This document shows positions 37,491 to 51,270 of a stretch of DNA of 64,000 nt, piece after piece. Source of the DNA: Glycine soja (lineage: Eukaryota; Streptophyta; Magnoliopsida; Fabales; Fabaceae); NCBI RefSeq assembly GCF_004193775.1, contig NC_041010.1, forward strand, positions 62,001 through 126,000. Reading direction: 5' to 3'. Each line of letters opens with the position of its first letter. The first letter of the stretch is position 1. The notes beneath the pieces were generated by a model. That model was not told the DNA's origin. It searched no databases and saw only the letters and a program-made list of their open reading frames with translations. The position numbers and the translations under genes are program-made.

Positions 37491-37885
37491 TGCTCTCCCT
37501 ATTTTGTTGGTGGAGAAATCAACAATCAAAGGGGGTGTATATGTGTTTTCTAGTTTTTTTTGGGTTGTTAAGCCCTTGTAAGTGAGAAAAAAAATATAGA
37601 AGATATATAATTGTATAAATTAAGAATAAGGTGAAATCTCACATCTAATTGAAGTAGAAAAGTTAAGCACCATATAAGTAATGAGAAAGACTTATAAATT
37701 TAAGTCATAAAATTTTGATTTAAAGCGTGATATAAAGTTTTCTTTATTCATAACTCATTGGTGTAAATCTTTCCGATTTTTACTCCCCTCAATACTCCAA
37801 CAATCCCTAATTTTATTCTCCCTATTTTGTTGGTGGATAAATCAACAATGGGAGGGGTGTACATGTGTTTTCTAGTTTTTTTTTT
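37485..37885 (+). repeat. Direct repeat of an ~85 bp block
   Basis: The block CTCTCCCTATTTTGTTGGTGG through GTGTTTTCTAGTTTTTTT occurs at about 37493-37560 and again at about 37817-37882, roughly 320 bp apart. The first copy follows the LINE fragment directly. The pair may be two LINE 3' ends or a local duplication. Confidence 0.75.
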
Positions 37886-38184
37886 TAATTTATAATATAA
37901 GAGTTAATTAATTGTCAAGCTAATGCTTATGGTATTTAATCAAGAAAAAGATGGATTAACATTCGGATCTTTTTCTTATAACAGAGGAAATCACAATGTC
38001 AAATGTTAGAAAATAAATTAAAATAAATAATAAAGTTAGAGGAATAAATGTTGACTTACCTAATTTCCCCCCTTTAATTTAGCGAATCGAATACAGATTT
38101 TTCTTTTGGATGTGAATGTCCAGCGGCAACATTTGTGTTGAATAATTTACTTTATTTGTGGTTTGAGGAGTGAGTGAGTGAGTG

Positions 38185-40313
38185 ATGTCTGAGTGTGGCT
38201 GTTCCGAGTCAGACCCTTCGTGTGGTTGTTGGTCGAGCAGCAGCAGCAGATCTGTGGCCTCAACTGAACTGAAGCTGTACCGAGCATTCATCTTCTGTGT
38301 TCCCATCTTCTTCACTCTCATTCTCCTCTTTCTCTTCTATCTCTTCTACCTCCGACCGCGAACTAGGCTCCATTGGATTTCACACTTTCGCCTTCCCAGC
38401 AACAACAACCGCAATAATGCCATCTCCACATTGGGTTTGGGCTTGAACAAAGAACTTAGAGAGATGCTGCCCATTATTGTCTACAAGGAAAGCTTCTCCG
38501 TCAAAGATACTCAGTCAGTAATTCATTCATTTTCTTTCCCCTTTTTTAGGATTTTCAACACAACCCCTTCATGCCCAGAAGCTTCAGTAATTGCTGGCCT
38601 TACAAGCCACACAACAACTAATAGGATAGGATTTGATATCATCTTAGAATTTGGGTTAGACCCTAATTCAGCTCATGAGATGAGGGTTGTTGCCCATTTA
38701 TATACCCTAGTTTAGCCATGTCACTAGTAATCAATGTGAGATCTTCAGCACCCCCTTAAGTTGAGGATTGGGCATGGTAGTCCAATCATGGCCCAATTAT
38801 AGTTTACTTGAAAGGCACACCAACAACCGCTAGGATAGGTCTGATAACATCTTCGAACTTTGGATGGACCTGACTCAACCACAAAAGTTTGTTCATAGGA
38901 ATGAGATTTTCCCTCTACTTTTATACACTGTTTTAGTCATATCACTAATCAATGTCAATGTAGGATGTCAAAAATATTCCCCTCACATCAAAGATAGGAC
39001 ATTTCAAGGATTGTAGGTAGTCCGATATGGGTAGCGTAATAGGCCTAACAACAAACTGCTAGGATAGATTCTGATACCATCTTAGAATCTAGACTTAAGT
39101 CTAATTCAACCCAAAAGCTAACTCTTGCATGGGTGAGAATTCTCCCTCACTTATATACACTGTCCTAGTCATATCACTAGTGGGCTCTGATATTCTCAAT
39201 GTTGTAATAGATTTTAAGTAATCACTTTAGGATAGGACAATGTTGCTGTGTTTTGGAGTTAATGCCAACTAATTTCAGGAAGTGTGTTCAAAAAGATTTC
39301 CCAAACACTTGTTTAGAACTTGCTTGTGATGCACTCAGCTTTTGAGCTTCATTTGTTGGACTGGAAAACTGTGTTTTGTTTTTCTTTAGCTTCCTTCATC
39401 TACGAGATTCTTTGTTGCAGATGCTCAGTGTGCCTTTTGGACTACCAGGCAGAGGATAGGCTGCAACAAATACCTGCATGTGGCCATACATTTCATATGA
39501 GCTGCATTGATCTTTGGCTTGCCACCCATACCACCTGTCCTCTCTGCCGCTTCTCCCTACTAACCACTGCTAAATCTTCAACGCAGGCATCCGATATGCA
39601 GGTACATATGAGCAGCTTCAATAATTTTGTCTTGGTCTTTTTTTAAAACTGAATTCGGACTTATACGATGATTTTATGATTACTTAGTTGATAATTGTTG
39701 ATCAAGGAGTGTTTGCAGGTTACTACTTTGTCATACTTGGTTTTGTAATCTTGACCTTTTTTTAGTCCACATGTTCTTCGTTAATAAGAACTCAATACAG
39801 TATACCTTTGAATTGAATTCTAAATCTAAAGTGTAAACATCATATATTAATGGATACATTGAATAGAGTAATGCTATATATTCCTATAAATCGTTCTAAT
39901 TTTCTATAAAGAAAGTATTAAATAAAAAAGTAAAGACATTCTAATGTGTTGGAAATATGAAAAATATTAAATACTTACCGTATAAAGGCGGTAGGAGGAT
40001 TAATAGGAACATATTGTAAAAAGATTAGAATTATTCAATTTTTTAATTGTTTACATTAGATAAGGAGTTATTCTCAATATTTAAAGTTTAAACTTAGTAC
40101 TGTATCGTTTAGATCACAGATCAATGGTCATGCATGACACATACTGAACTCTAATTGTCACAGAACAATGAAGAAACACAAGCCATGGAATTCTCTGAAT
40201 CAACATCTCCTAGGGATCTAGAAACCAATGTCTTCCAAAATGTCTCTGGAGAAGTTGCCATCAGCACTCACTGCATTGATGTTGAAGGGCAAAATGTGCA
40301 AAACAATCAATAG
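38185..40313 (+). CDS. RING-H2 E3 ubiquitin ligase, ATL family (ATL7/58/59-like)
   Basis: Exons 38185-38513, 39421-39601 and 40164-40313 give 219 aa with GT-AG splicing in phase. ATL proteins are membrane-anchored E3 ligases that recruit E2 enzymes through a RING-H2 finger. A Cys/Ser-rich N-terminus is followed by one membrane segment (about residues 35-57, FIFCVPIFFTLILLFLFYLF). After a basic stretch and a GLD-like region (LREMLPIIVYKESF) comes the RING: C111, C114, C130, H132, H135, C138, C149, C152, with W142 at the E2-contact position. The C-terminus (EETQAMEFSESTSPRD) is typical of this subgroup. I start at ATG 38185; the GTG just before it is not needed. The first intron (~0.9 kb) holds three degenerate repeats. 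Confidence 0.9.
38610..39190 (+). repeat. Three degenerate ~210 bp repeats in the ATL intron
   Basis: Each unit has CTAGGATAG or ATAGGATAG, then GATATCATCTTAGAAT or a variant, then a CTCAACC/TTCAGCT block, then TTATA(T)AC(A)C and AGTCATATCACTA. Units begin near 38612, 38828 and 39046. The unit resembles a dispersed legume repeat; similarity between units is moderate. Confidence 0.7.
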
Positions 40314-43057
40314 GAGCATGATGATGCAAAACTCTTTCAGGTAATTTTTTGCTTTCTTATTATTAATTTTTGCTCACTACTCACTAGTGTTTTATGTCGG
40401 GGATGTATTTAATGAGGGAAATAGTAAGGAGACCAGTGATCTACACAAGAGAACTAGAGAAGGGGGTGGCAAGAATGAAACCTGGGAACAGTTTCGAGGA
40501 ACAATAATATTCAATTTATTTAATTATTAATCTTGTAAATGGTTTAATGCCTTTGAAACTGTTGTCTACTTTTCATAAGAGTGATTTTTTTGCTATCTAA
40601 AGGGAAATTTGGGTATTAAACTTTACATGACATTGGATGAGGAAGCAATCTTCCTTTAGATGACTTTTGGGGGGTTTGTCTGAAGAGCTTGTACAAGACT
40701 TATTTTAATAAGCATCATGGAAAAACATATCATTCTTTTTTCTTTTTTACTTTTTTCAATAAGCTTCACAGTCAACCTTGTAATAAGCTCTCATTTTACG
40801 AGAGTTTATTGAATAAGTATTTGATTAAGCTGTTTAATAAAACACATCCTAATAAGGTTTCTATCTAGATAAATTTAATGGTATCTTTGCAAACTTTGAA
40901 TTCCCTCAAATTTTGTTAGACATGTAAAATCATTTATAGTCCTTCACTTAATGGCTTTAACTTTAATGTAATCATAGCCTCTATCGCCAAGTGATCAGCA
41001 GTTCAATTCTTTTTGCACACATTCTTCTTCATTTTTTTTTCCAAAGAGACTGAAGAAGTTTAGGGTCTCAAATAGTTATAAAAATGACGCCTTGTTTTTA
41101 CTTTATTTCCAGTTTTCAAATATTTGGGCAGGAAACAATGAATTATTTTATATTGGTCTGTGTCTTTAAAATAGGAAATGGAGTGAAAATATATATGAAG
41201 TGATATTTTTAAAATTATCTAGAAAAAAGTAGTTTCTCAATTCAAACAGGCTCTAAGTTTCAGCATGAGGTGGAGTAAACCTGCGTGCGATCCAACATTC
41301 TAAGCTAAAGCCCAAAAGTTTCTAGCATGTGATGTGTTAAAGACAAAACCATTCATAAGCTTCCACCTAACAATTTAAGATTTTTGAGAAAGTCGGGCTT
41401 TGATATTTTCTAAGATTGTTTTGAAATATTTTCCTTTTATAAATCTCTATTTAAGGTAAAGCAAAAGATTATTAGGTTCTCTCTTATAATTATTACCCTT
41501 TTTATTTGTCTGTCTTTGGATCATTCATGAAACTTGAAAAGGATCATTACTTGATTGGTAAAACTCACATTGAGCAGGTGTATCAAGTTGATAATCAATT
41601 CTACTATCAAAATGATGAAATCCAGATATATTGACAAACTTATCCCTTCCAACTCAGTTGAATGAAGCCTCCAGAGTGTGCGCAGCAACTGCACAGATTG
41701 ATACTTCGGCAAGAAATGTCTTCATTCGGGGAACTACAGCTTTGATGGTACATTTGAATTGACTCATCATTATTGTAACTTATGGTACCCTGAATGTGTC
41801 TTTTAAGCATTCTAATTTTGGTTAATGTACCTAAGATAGTTTACATCACAAGTGAAAAGTATTTTATATATTGCTGGTTTTTCTTCTTTTTTTTCCTGCG
41901 TTTTTTCGTTAAAAATGCAAAGGGTTTGGTTTTGGATTTAGATCCTGTCTTATCCATTTTGTCGTTCCCACTAATGAATAGCATTTTTGATGCATGCATA
42001 CTTCAAAATTGGCAACGTGTACATATCTTACCCATACTAGATAATGCTAAACGTATTACATTCTAACTTCTTGTATATGCCTTTTCATTCGATAGAGATG
42101 AAACTATTATTCTAACATGAATATATCATTTTATTTAAATTTGGCTACGATGATTGTTTTTTAACAAATTTTGTGAGATTAAAGACTGGTAATAATATAT
42201 TGTGAGAAAATAGATGATGCATCGATAAAAATAAAAAAATAATATATGGAGTCGGTGCTTCATGGATAGAACTTCTGTTATCTTTCTTTCAACCCCTTCT
42301 ATTGTCTTTCACACATTTTTGTTTTTGATTTTATGGAAGGATTTCACGTTTCGAATGATAAACCTTGAAAGGAAATTCAAGTATTCGTTTTCATGAGCGA
42401 TATCGCGTTATCAGTGAGTGGTTAATGATTGTAAAAAGTTCTATAGCATAGGTATATTTGGAGTATAAAATGAATTTTGTGGGTTACTATTACTTTATTG
42501 AGAGATGAAATATTGTGTGACAAACAGTTGTAAGATATTCTCTTTAAATATTTATAGAAAAATAAAAAATAAATAAATTTCTCTAAATTAAAATTACATT
42601 GTGCATAAGTTAAAATAAGTTTTAAGAAAAGTTAATATAAAAGAGTTTCTAAATTAGCTTATATATAATGATAAAAAAAACTTATACATAAACTAATTTT
42701 AGTTTATGAACTTATTTTCTTTTTTATTTATTTTTCTTATAAATATTTATAGAGAAATTTATTTAAATAAAACCTAAAAAAATTCTTTAAGCAAAGTAAC
42801 ATATAGAAATATAGATACTTCGTACTACTAGCTAGGATGGTCACAAAAAAATAAAGTAACATGTGTAACTATGTATGAAGAACTTTGTGGGTGCCTTGTG
42901 ACAACTAAAATCAAACAAGTGATATAATAATTTATTTATGAAATTACTATATCACACATTTATTCATATAACTTTGTTTATTAATTGATTATCATATTAG
43001 TTTCTTTACTCCATCTGGTCTTATTTTCTAAATGGCGTTATTTTATAAATTTATGAG

Positions 43058-43107
<50 letters not shown>

Positions 43108-45685
43108 GTTATTTTTGTCTCACATGTTTTTCTATGCAAATTTGAGTTTTCATTCTGAAAAATGAGATTATTTTTATATTTTTTTTCATTTTATTTCATA
43201 CATTTCTCATTTTATGATATATGTTTCATAAATTTTTATATTAAATCAAATGAATATTTTTCATTAATTACCTTATCATAGAAGACTTCAAATATAATTT
43301 TTAAAAAAACTTTTTTGATCAATGTTGAAATTTCTTCCAACAGCTCACAACGAATTATATATAAAATGTAGATTACGGCAATGCATATATGTTCTTTTGT
43401 CAATACATGTATGTCATATTCATGTTAATATTATGTTGCTGCTGATGAACACAAATATTATTAGATTCAGTTACATCCTCCATTTCAATTCTGATACTAG
43501 CTAGAGGCAGAGAATGAGTGTCAATAGGCACAATTTTAAATGAATTATTGCTGTGGCTAGCTGTGTCCTCCCAAAGCCTTGTACAGTTGTACTATACTGC
43601 GTTTCACTCTCATTAATCACTCCTCGTAATCAAAGGTCAAAATAAAGGTCTTTTCCTTTTCAAGTTCAAAATTCAGATGTGTGCAATGACGTGCTTGCGG
43701 TGGAATCTTTGAAGCGAAAGAGCAACTATGGTTGCCTTTTAGAATGTCGTATGTATGCTGTCTTTTGGAGTCAGTCAAGAGTTTAGATTCAGTTTGTCCT
43801 AGACATGGAGTCGGTAATTAAGCACGTGAGTTTTGACGCAACCTAACCTTAATTTGGATCACATAAAACTGATCCCAAAATCCCAAAATCGTACGTATTC
43901 GAGAACTCAAAAAAAGAAAGATGATGAAAATGGAAAAGATATAAGACAAAATTAATCAGTTCTTAACACATTAATTAAGGAACTAAAAAAAAGAAATATT
44001 TTTATTAAATACATAAAATTGTGTTGTTTATAATTTTTTTAATAATTTTCATAATAAACATTTTCTTTTCTTAATGATCAAGAAATAAAGATAAAAAAAT
44101 GAAGATGCTCCAGCTAATACTTAATTTATGAGTCAACGAAGACTCACCACAAAGATCATCAATCTTTGATGAGAATCAAAAGTTTCCTTTCAAAAACCAA
44201 GACGGACTCTAGTCTCTCTCTTAAGAAAAGTTTAATTTAATCTTCAATTAATGTCAAGAGGGAAGTAGATCTAAGCTATTTAATTATAGTCTTGGCTCTA
44301 ATTAAAAGGTCTAAAAATGTTTAAGTGCGTCTGGACCTTACTAAAACGCATCTTATAATATTATTTCTTGTTGTTTCATATTTCTTTAGGCAATTCACAA
44401 AAAAAAAAAAAAAATTAGGCACTTGTGACTTCTTTTTTGGGTTGAACTCTTATTTAGTACGTACATGAGTGGAAGTAGATACAACGTAGATCATTTGCTG
44501 TGTCATATATATTATAGTAGTAATTGAAACTTAAATTTCGGGAATAGACTGGAAGCTATAATTTTCTCATACAATCCAATTGGTGGCTTTTGTAACTCTA
44601 CCTATTCTAGCTAAGGTTTACAGTGCCAGCAGGCAGCATCGCATTATATTACAAACTTTACTACAAGATGTAAGCTGTAAAAGTTTTATGAAAGTCGGTG
44701 TTGTGCTGTACACTTACAGATCGATGTGACCAACTAAGGTAATCTAGAAAAAGGTACCTTAAATTTAAATTTAGCCAAAGGAAACATTTGATAAAAGGTA
44801 TCGAGCAGGAGCAGGGAGCACGTGTTGGAGTGGAGCAAAATAAGTCTAAGTGATAATAACCGAAATATTATGAAAAATATTTGTTCTTTGCTATCTAACA
44901 CTTAAAAAGAGAAAAAAATATTAATTATCCGTACTGAATTTCGAGAAGATCTGATCAAGTTGTGTTGAAATAGGAAGAAGTACTTGTAAAAGGAATTCCG
45001 ACAGCAAATCAATGATACTTTGAGGTGTTTCTGTGTGGGATCGGAGAAAATGTACTTGGAAATCTCCTCTCTAAGTCTATGTATACATGTCCAATGTCGT
45101 GGGAGTCAGGTAATGTTCAGAATCACGTTTGCTAATTGCTTCTCTATGCGTTGTGGTTGAGTTTGTGGGTGGTAATTGAGGATTGCCGTAATCTGAGCAA
45201 GTGGGAGACCCCATGAGCCAAGTACCTGTCCAGCTTTACGGATCATACAGTAATTAATGGAAAGAGAAATTTATGATGCCATAAAATGAAAAAAATAAAA
45301 AATAATTTATATATCATTATTTGCTATGAAAGCGATCCTGATAGAGTGAGTTATGGGAATTGGGAAGAGACACCCACTCTCGTACAAGTTAGATGCGGAC
45401 TAGTAGATAAAGAAAGAAAGGAATTACTCGCCGTTCATAATAATGTTTCAGAAAGTGCACCCCACCCACGTGCCGTGAATTCAATTTGAGAAAACAATTA
45501 AACAAGTCACTTTCGATACAAACAATAAAACATAGGCAGCAGAAAAAGAGAAGACGACACGGACGAGCGTGAAACATTGTACATTTCGACAATCATATTT
45601 TTCAGCTTTCTTGTTCACTTTTTGAAAGATTGATGTACAATCCGACAACTTCCCTCTCCACGTTGCATTATTTTTTAAAAACATG

Positions 45686-45784
<99 letters not shown>

Positions 45785-45858
45785 TCGAGGTTACAAAGTC
45801 TTTTATTTACTTTCCACTTTTGATCAAGATATGTTGAATTCAGAACTCCTTTATTATA
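40314..45858. other. Long intergenic region, no gene recognised
   Basis: About 5.5 kb. The first few hundred bases are presumed ATL 3' untranslated sequence. The rest has only short chance frames. Visible structure: a MITE-like unit near 40650-40860, a fold-back unit near 42540-42780 (halves with AAATATTTATAGA and TATTTATAGAGAAATTTAT), (TA)n at 43060-43104, a 16-base A run near 44400, and (TA)n at 45687-45782 abutting the gypsy element. Confidence 0.6.
45687..45782. repeat. (TA)n microsatellite
   Basis: About 47 AT dinucleotides, the longest with the array at 21170-21266. It creates a spurious IYIYIY open frame on the minus strand. Confidence 0.95.
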
Positions 45859-46180
45859 TGATAGGGGAGAGAACATAGAGCCTTGTTTGGACGACAAGGT
45901 ACCTCCTAAAATTGAGAGATTGAGTGTAATTTCTTCCTTACATTTCTATTTCTTGTAACCTTATTTATATATTTCTAGTAACAGAATTCATAACAAATTC
46001 TGCTAACAAAATATCCTATCAATTACTATTTCTGAAATATCCTAATAGTTATAGCTTCTAGAATATTATCATAGACGGTAATGGTTGCACATGGCCTTGC
46101 TTCAGGTTGTGACATAGTCTTTCAAGCAATTGGGACGCTAAGTGTTCTTGTTGGGCCAGGCTGTGTGGGTGTTGCTAGTA
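45859..46180 (-). repeat. 3' LTR of the gypsy element
   Basis: 322 bp, beginning TGATAGGGG on the plus strand and matching 50574-50918 at roughly 88-90% by eye. Its terminal base pair reads TA where the partner has CA. It lacks two short insertions found in the 5' LTR. Confidence 0.9.
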
Positions 46181-46194
46181 ATACCTCCCCTCTC
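46181..46194 (-). other. Polypurine tract of the gypsy element
   Basis: On the minus strand GAGAGGGGAGGTAT directly precedes the 3' LTR. That is the priming position for plus-strand synthesis and supports the LTR boundary. Confidence 0.75.
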
Positions 46195-49100
46195 GAAATC
46201 CACCTTGTCCTCAAGGTGGTAATGGGCCTTCAAGTCGTCACATGCTTCCCACGTAGAGTCTTTAGGGGCCTAACCCACCCACTGAACCAAGACCAATTTG
46301 GTGGTTGGATGGGTTGACTCATCCAGCTTAGAGTCTAAGATGGATAATGGAGTCAAAACAGACTGATTGTCGATGACCTCTAATGGTAGCTGCTTTGGAT
46401 CCGCTATCGGAATGGGGTCGTGGTGGGGGCGAAGAAGGGAGCAATGAAACACGGGGTGAAGCTTAGCACCTGCCAGTAATTGTAATCGATAGACTACGAC
46501 TCCAATCTTCTCCATAATCGGAAAGGGGCCAAAGAATCGTTTAGACAATTTGGGATGAGCAGAGCCGGTAACAGAGCGTTAACGCCGTGGGCGGAGCTTG
46601 ACATAAATCCACTGACCAATATCATAGTTGACATCACGCCGGTGGGCATCGGCCTATTGTTTCATAGCCTGCTGTGCCTTGGTTAAGCGTCGTTGCAAGG
46701 AATCATGGATGTCCTGTCGTGAAGTCAAGAGAGAATCAACAGCTTCATTAACAGCTTCATTGTTGGAAGCTCCCAGAATGTAATGAGGAAATGTCGGCGG
46801 AGCTTTGCCGTAAATGACCTCATAAGGAGTGAGGCCCGTGTCGGAGTGCACTGACGTGTTGTAGGACCATTCAGCCATAGCCAAAAACTTGAACCAATCA
46901 GCAGGGTGAGAGCTAACGAAAGAACGCAGATATTGCTCCAGGACGCGATTCATGACCTTGGTTTGTCCATCCGTTTGGGGATGGTAGGCAGTGCTCATGC
47001 GTAGGCGCGTGTCACAAAGCCGAATAGTTCCTGCCAGAAGGAGTTGACAAAGATGGGGTCACGGTCCGACGATAAGCTCCGAGGAAGACCATGGTGCTTA
47101 CAAACCATGTCGAGGAATAACACTGCGACCCGATAAGCCGTGAAATTGGTCGAGAGAGCTCCAAAATGGACCCCCTTTGAAAAAACGATCTACCACGACT
47201 AAGATCACTGTAAAACCATGGGAGCACGACAGGTGAGTGATGAAATTCAGCGAAAGATCTTCCCAAACGCCGAAAGGAATGAGTATGGGTTGCAGGAGGC
47301 CATTCGATCATGTCGTGGGTGTCTTGGACTGTTGATAGGTGACACAGTTGCGGACAAAGCGCTTGACATCCTGACAGAGAGTGGTCCAATAAAAATTGGA
47401 GCTGACACGGTGGGTAGTTTTCGCAACCCCCAAATGTCCTCCGAGGGGAGTTGAGTGGAATTCGGTGATCAGTGACTCGATGAAGGGGTTGTCGGAGTTT
47501 AACCATATGCGTCCTTGGAAAAACAACAAACCGTTAGAGATTGTAAAATCGGTGTGGTCTGCTGGGTGAGCTTTAACTCGGGTCATCTGAGTACAAAATT
47601 CTGAGTTGTCCCTCAAAGTTTGTTGGAGCTAGTCCATGAATACGAAATTGGGGATGGACAGGAGGAGGCAATGGCCTTCAGGTGGGTGTGTGACGCGGGA
47701 TAGAGCATCAGCCACAACATTTGATGCGCCAGCTTTATACTGAATAGTATACTCATAACCAAGCAGTTTGGACAGGTAATGTTGTTGCTCCGTGGTCTGG
47801 ATGACCTGAGACAGAAGGTCCTTCAAGCTCTTATGATCGATGAGGATGGTGAATGGATGGCCCAGTAAATACTGGCGCCATTTGTGGACCGCTGTGTCGA
47901 TAGCGTGTAACTCCCTGACATACGTCAAGGAGCGAAGTAGTCATGAACCAAATGGTTTGCTAAAAAACGCTAAAGGATGACCCTGTTGGAGCATGACGAC
48001 CCTCATTGCCATGCCGGAAGCATCAGTTTCTATCACGAAGGGAAGCTCAAAGTCAGGCAAGGCCAGCACCGAAGCTTGAGTCATTGCTGTTTTCAATTTC
48101 TCAAAGGCCGATTGGGACTCAGGGGACCAAGCGAAGGCATTTTTGCACAATAGAGTCGTTAAGGGGGAAGCGATTGTTGCGTAGCCCTGGATAAATTTAC
48201 GGTAGAACCCCGTAATGCCAAGGAACGCTCTGAGATCCTTGGGAGTGGTTGGTGTTGACCAAGCCACCATAACCTGAATCTTTGCTGGGTCAGGCTCAAC
48301 TCCTTTCTCTGAAATGATGTGTCCCAGGTATTCAAGCCTCCTTTGAGCAAAAGAACACTTGGATCATTTAAGATAGAATTGGCCCTTGAGCAAAGCTTGA
48401 AAGACGAGTTCCAAGTGAGTCACGTGTGCCTGCAGGGAGTCGTTATAGACCAATATGTCATAAAAAAACAACAGCGAAGCGATGGAGGAATGGTTGAAGC
48501 AGGGAGTTCATCGTTGCTTGAAACGTTGATGGGGTGTTACAGAGACCGAACGACATCACACGGTACTCATAATGACCCTGGTGAGTCCTAAAGGCCGTCT
48601 TCAGTATATCCTCTGGTGCCATGAGTATCTGGTGCAATCCCTGTTGCAAATCCAGCTTCGAGTACCAAGATGCATGGCCCAAATCATCCAATAACTCATC
48701 GATTGTGGGCATTGGAAAACGGTTGTGGATAGTGGCAGTGTTGAGTGCTCGATAGTCGACGCACATGCGCCAGCTGCCGTCCTTCTTTTTGACCAAAAGA
48801 ATAGGCGACGAGAAGGGACTTCAGCTAGCTTGGATCAGTCCTGCAAAGAGCAATTCAGCCACCTGTTTTTTGATTTCTACCTTTTTGAAATACGAGTACC
48901 GGTAAGGCCACACATTAATGGGTTCGGTGTGGGGGCGAAGGGTGATGTGGTGGGTGATGGAATGGGACGGGGGAAGGCCATGGGCTGACTGAAAGAGGGA
49001 ATTGTAGTTGGTGAGCAGAGTGTCAATGGCAGGGATGGTGGGTGTTTGAGGTGGGGGTGGGTCGGGTTCAGGGGCGGGTAAGATCCTAAGTTGGAATAAG

Positions 49101-50573
49101 GCCGAGGTGGAATTGGTCTAGAGGAGATGTTTGACTTGGGTGGTTGAGACCAAGGTTGGGCCATTGTTGGCGTCAGCGTGAAGTTCAACAGGTTGGCCCA
49201 AATGGTGGAACTTCATAATGAGGGAGGCATAATCAATGGTTATGGGCCCAAGAAGCTTAAGCCACTGAATGCCCAAAACGATGCCACAAATGGGTAATAG
49301 GTGAAAGGTTAGGGTAAATGGGTGGGATTGAAGGGAGATGGTTGTATCGGGGTAGAGGAGGGTACAGTCGAGGATGACGTCGTTACCTACCAGAACGCGA
49401 AGGGGGGATGTGGTTGTGGTGGGGAGACGAAGGAAATTGGCGAGGCGGGGTTGCAAGAAGTTGTGAGTACTGCCACTGTCGATGAGGACAGTGACTTGGG
49501 TGTGGTTGATGTAGCCAAAGAGGCGGAAGGTCTCAGGGGTAGGGAGGTCGGACAAGGTGTTGAGACTGATATGAGGGTGGGAGATGGTAGGTCTAGGTCT
49601 GAGATGGGGTTGGGGTCTGAGGGAATGGCAAGGTCAATGGTTGTGGGATCAGAGGGGTTTTCGGGGTTCTTGGGGTTCGCGATGAACAATAGGACGCGCC
49701 CCTTGCAACAATGGGTGGCACTCCACTTGTCGTCGCAATTGTAGAAGAGGTCGCGTTCGCGGCAGAAGGCGATTTCGGTTGGTGTGCGCTGGATGAAGGG
49801 TGGTTTAGGTCGAGGAGATGGGGAAGGTGAGGGAATAGGGGTAGGAGAGTGTAGGGGGACCTGTGGGGCTTGGGAAGTAGTGTGGAGGGGAACAAGAGGA
49901 TGAGAGTGTGTGGTACGGCGGCGATCGTGCAGCTTGTCCTCTTGCAATTTCGCAAGGGCCACAGCTTCCGGCAAGGAAATGGGTTGGAGGGCCAAGACTT
50001 CGCGGCGAATTTCCGGCACTAGGCCGGAGACAAAGCAGCTTAAGAGGAATGGATGAGGGAGTCCGAAAATCCGATTCATGAGGCACTCAAACTCTGTCAA
50101 ATATTCGTTCACAGAGCCGGTTTGGGCCAGCTTGAACAAGGCACCCTTGGGATCGTCATAGTACGTGGGTGTGAAGCGCGACTCCAAAGCCTAAAGGAAG
50201 CCGAACCAGGATGTGATGAAACCATTTCTGAACATCCATTGGTACCAACTGAGCGTGGCACCGTCCAGGTAGAAAGAAGCTAAGGTAATGTGCTCCTCTT
50301 CTGGTGTGCCCTGATACTCAAACAGTTGCGTGATTTTGAAAATCCATCCCATGGGGTCGGATCCATCGAAATGCGGAACGTCTAATTTGACAGGTGCTCG
50401 TGGTGCAGGTGAATAGTTGGAGGAAGGCACAGGACTGGAACTCCCTTGGTGGTTGAGGCGATCTAAGATGGAATCGACCTTGCTGGCTAGCTCGGCGTGG
50501 TGGAGAGACAAACGAGAGATGGCTTCCTCAAGTTTGTCCGTGGTGGTCTTACGGGTGTGGTGGTCAGATCAGT

Positions 50574-50918
50574 TGATAGGGGAGGGAACAGAGAGCCTTG
50601 TTTTGAGGACAAGGTACCTCCTAAATTGAGAGATTGAGTGTAATTTCTTTCTTGCATTTCTATTCCTTGCAACCTTATTTATACATTTCTAGTAACAGAA
50701 TTCATAACAAATTCTGATAACAAACTCTAAGAACAAAATATCCAATTAATTACTATTTCTGGAATATCCTAATATTCGTAGCTTCTAGAATATTATCATA
50801 GACTGTAATGGTTGCATGCTTGTGGCTGAGGGCCTTGCTTTAGGTTGTGACATAGTCTTTCAAGTAATTGGGACGCTGAGTGTTCCTGTTGGGCCTGGCT
50901 GTGTGGGTGTTGCTAGCA
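50574..50918 (-). repeat. 5' LTR of the gypsy element
   Basis: 345 bp, TG...CA. It carries two short extra segments compared with the 3' LTR (near AACTCTAAGAAC and GCTTGTGGCTGAG). Its outer end is 352 bp upstream of the transporter start codon, and its own promoter points away from that gene. Confidence 0.9.
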
Positions 50919-51221
50919 CTATATACTATAAATAAATGTGAATCGTGTCTAACGAGAGATATAAAAATAGACACATTACGGATTTCCTGCCATAGTTTTT
51001 TATCAACCTGAGTGCTGATAATGATAGCCAAGTTGGCAATCACATTTTTTTTACTCGTCATTCAAATTTAACTACGCGTTCCCAACTGTTGATTAATTTA
51101 ATATTGAGTTTACTGAACATAATAAAAAATATATAGTATATAGCTAAGCTTGGCTCGCTGCCATAAAACTTGGGGTCAAAGTATAACATAGCTAACCTGA
51201 CAGTAGTAGTGACTACATATG

Positions 51222-51230
51222 ATTATATAG
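51222..51230 (+). promoter_or_regulatory. Putative TATA box of the transporter gene
   Basis: ATTATATAG lies about 40 bp before the ATG at 51271. That would give a very short leader; other AT-rich motifs near 51128 (TATATAGTATATAG) are alternatives. Confidence 0.35.
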
Positions 51231-51270
51231 ACCCATTCTGGCTTAAGTTATTAGAGAGGCTGAAAAAGAA

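Larger units (their letters stand above)
45859..50918 (-). mobile_element. Ty3/gypsy chromovirus, full length but inactive
   Basis: This is a 5060 bp element on the minus strand with LTRs at both ends and flanks TTATA and CTATA (45854-45858, 50919-50923), a near-perfect 5 bp duplication. Domains in transcription order: gag (about 50511-49600, with a zinc knuckle near 49740 that departs from the usual spacing), protease with LIDSGST (about 49480), reverse transcriptase (48796-48370), RNase H (48270-47650), integrase with an HHCC region (47616-46654), and a chromodomain-like end (46548-46190) containing LVQWVG. Frames are broken by many shifts and stops, including one at the reverse transcriptase active-site motif (an A-run on the plus strand near 48462-48468), so no domain set is functional. 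The chromodomain order identifies a chromovirus; the clade was not resolved. Confidence 0.93.
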
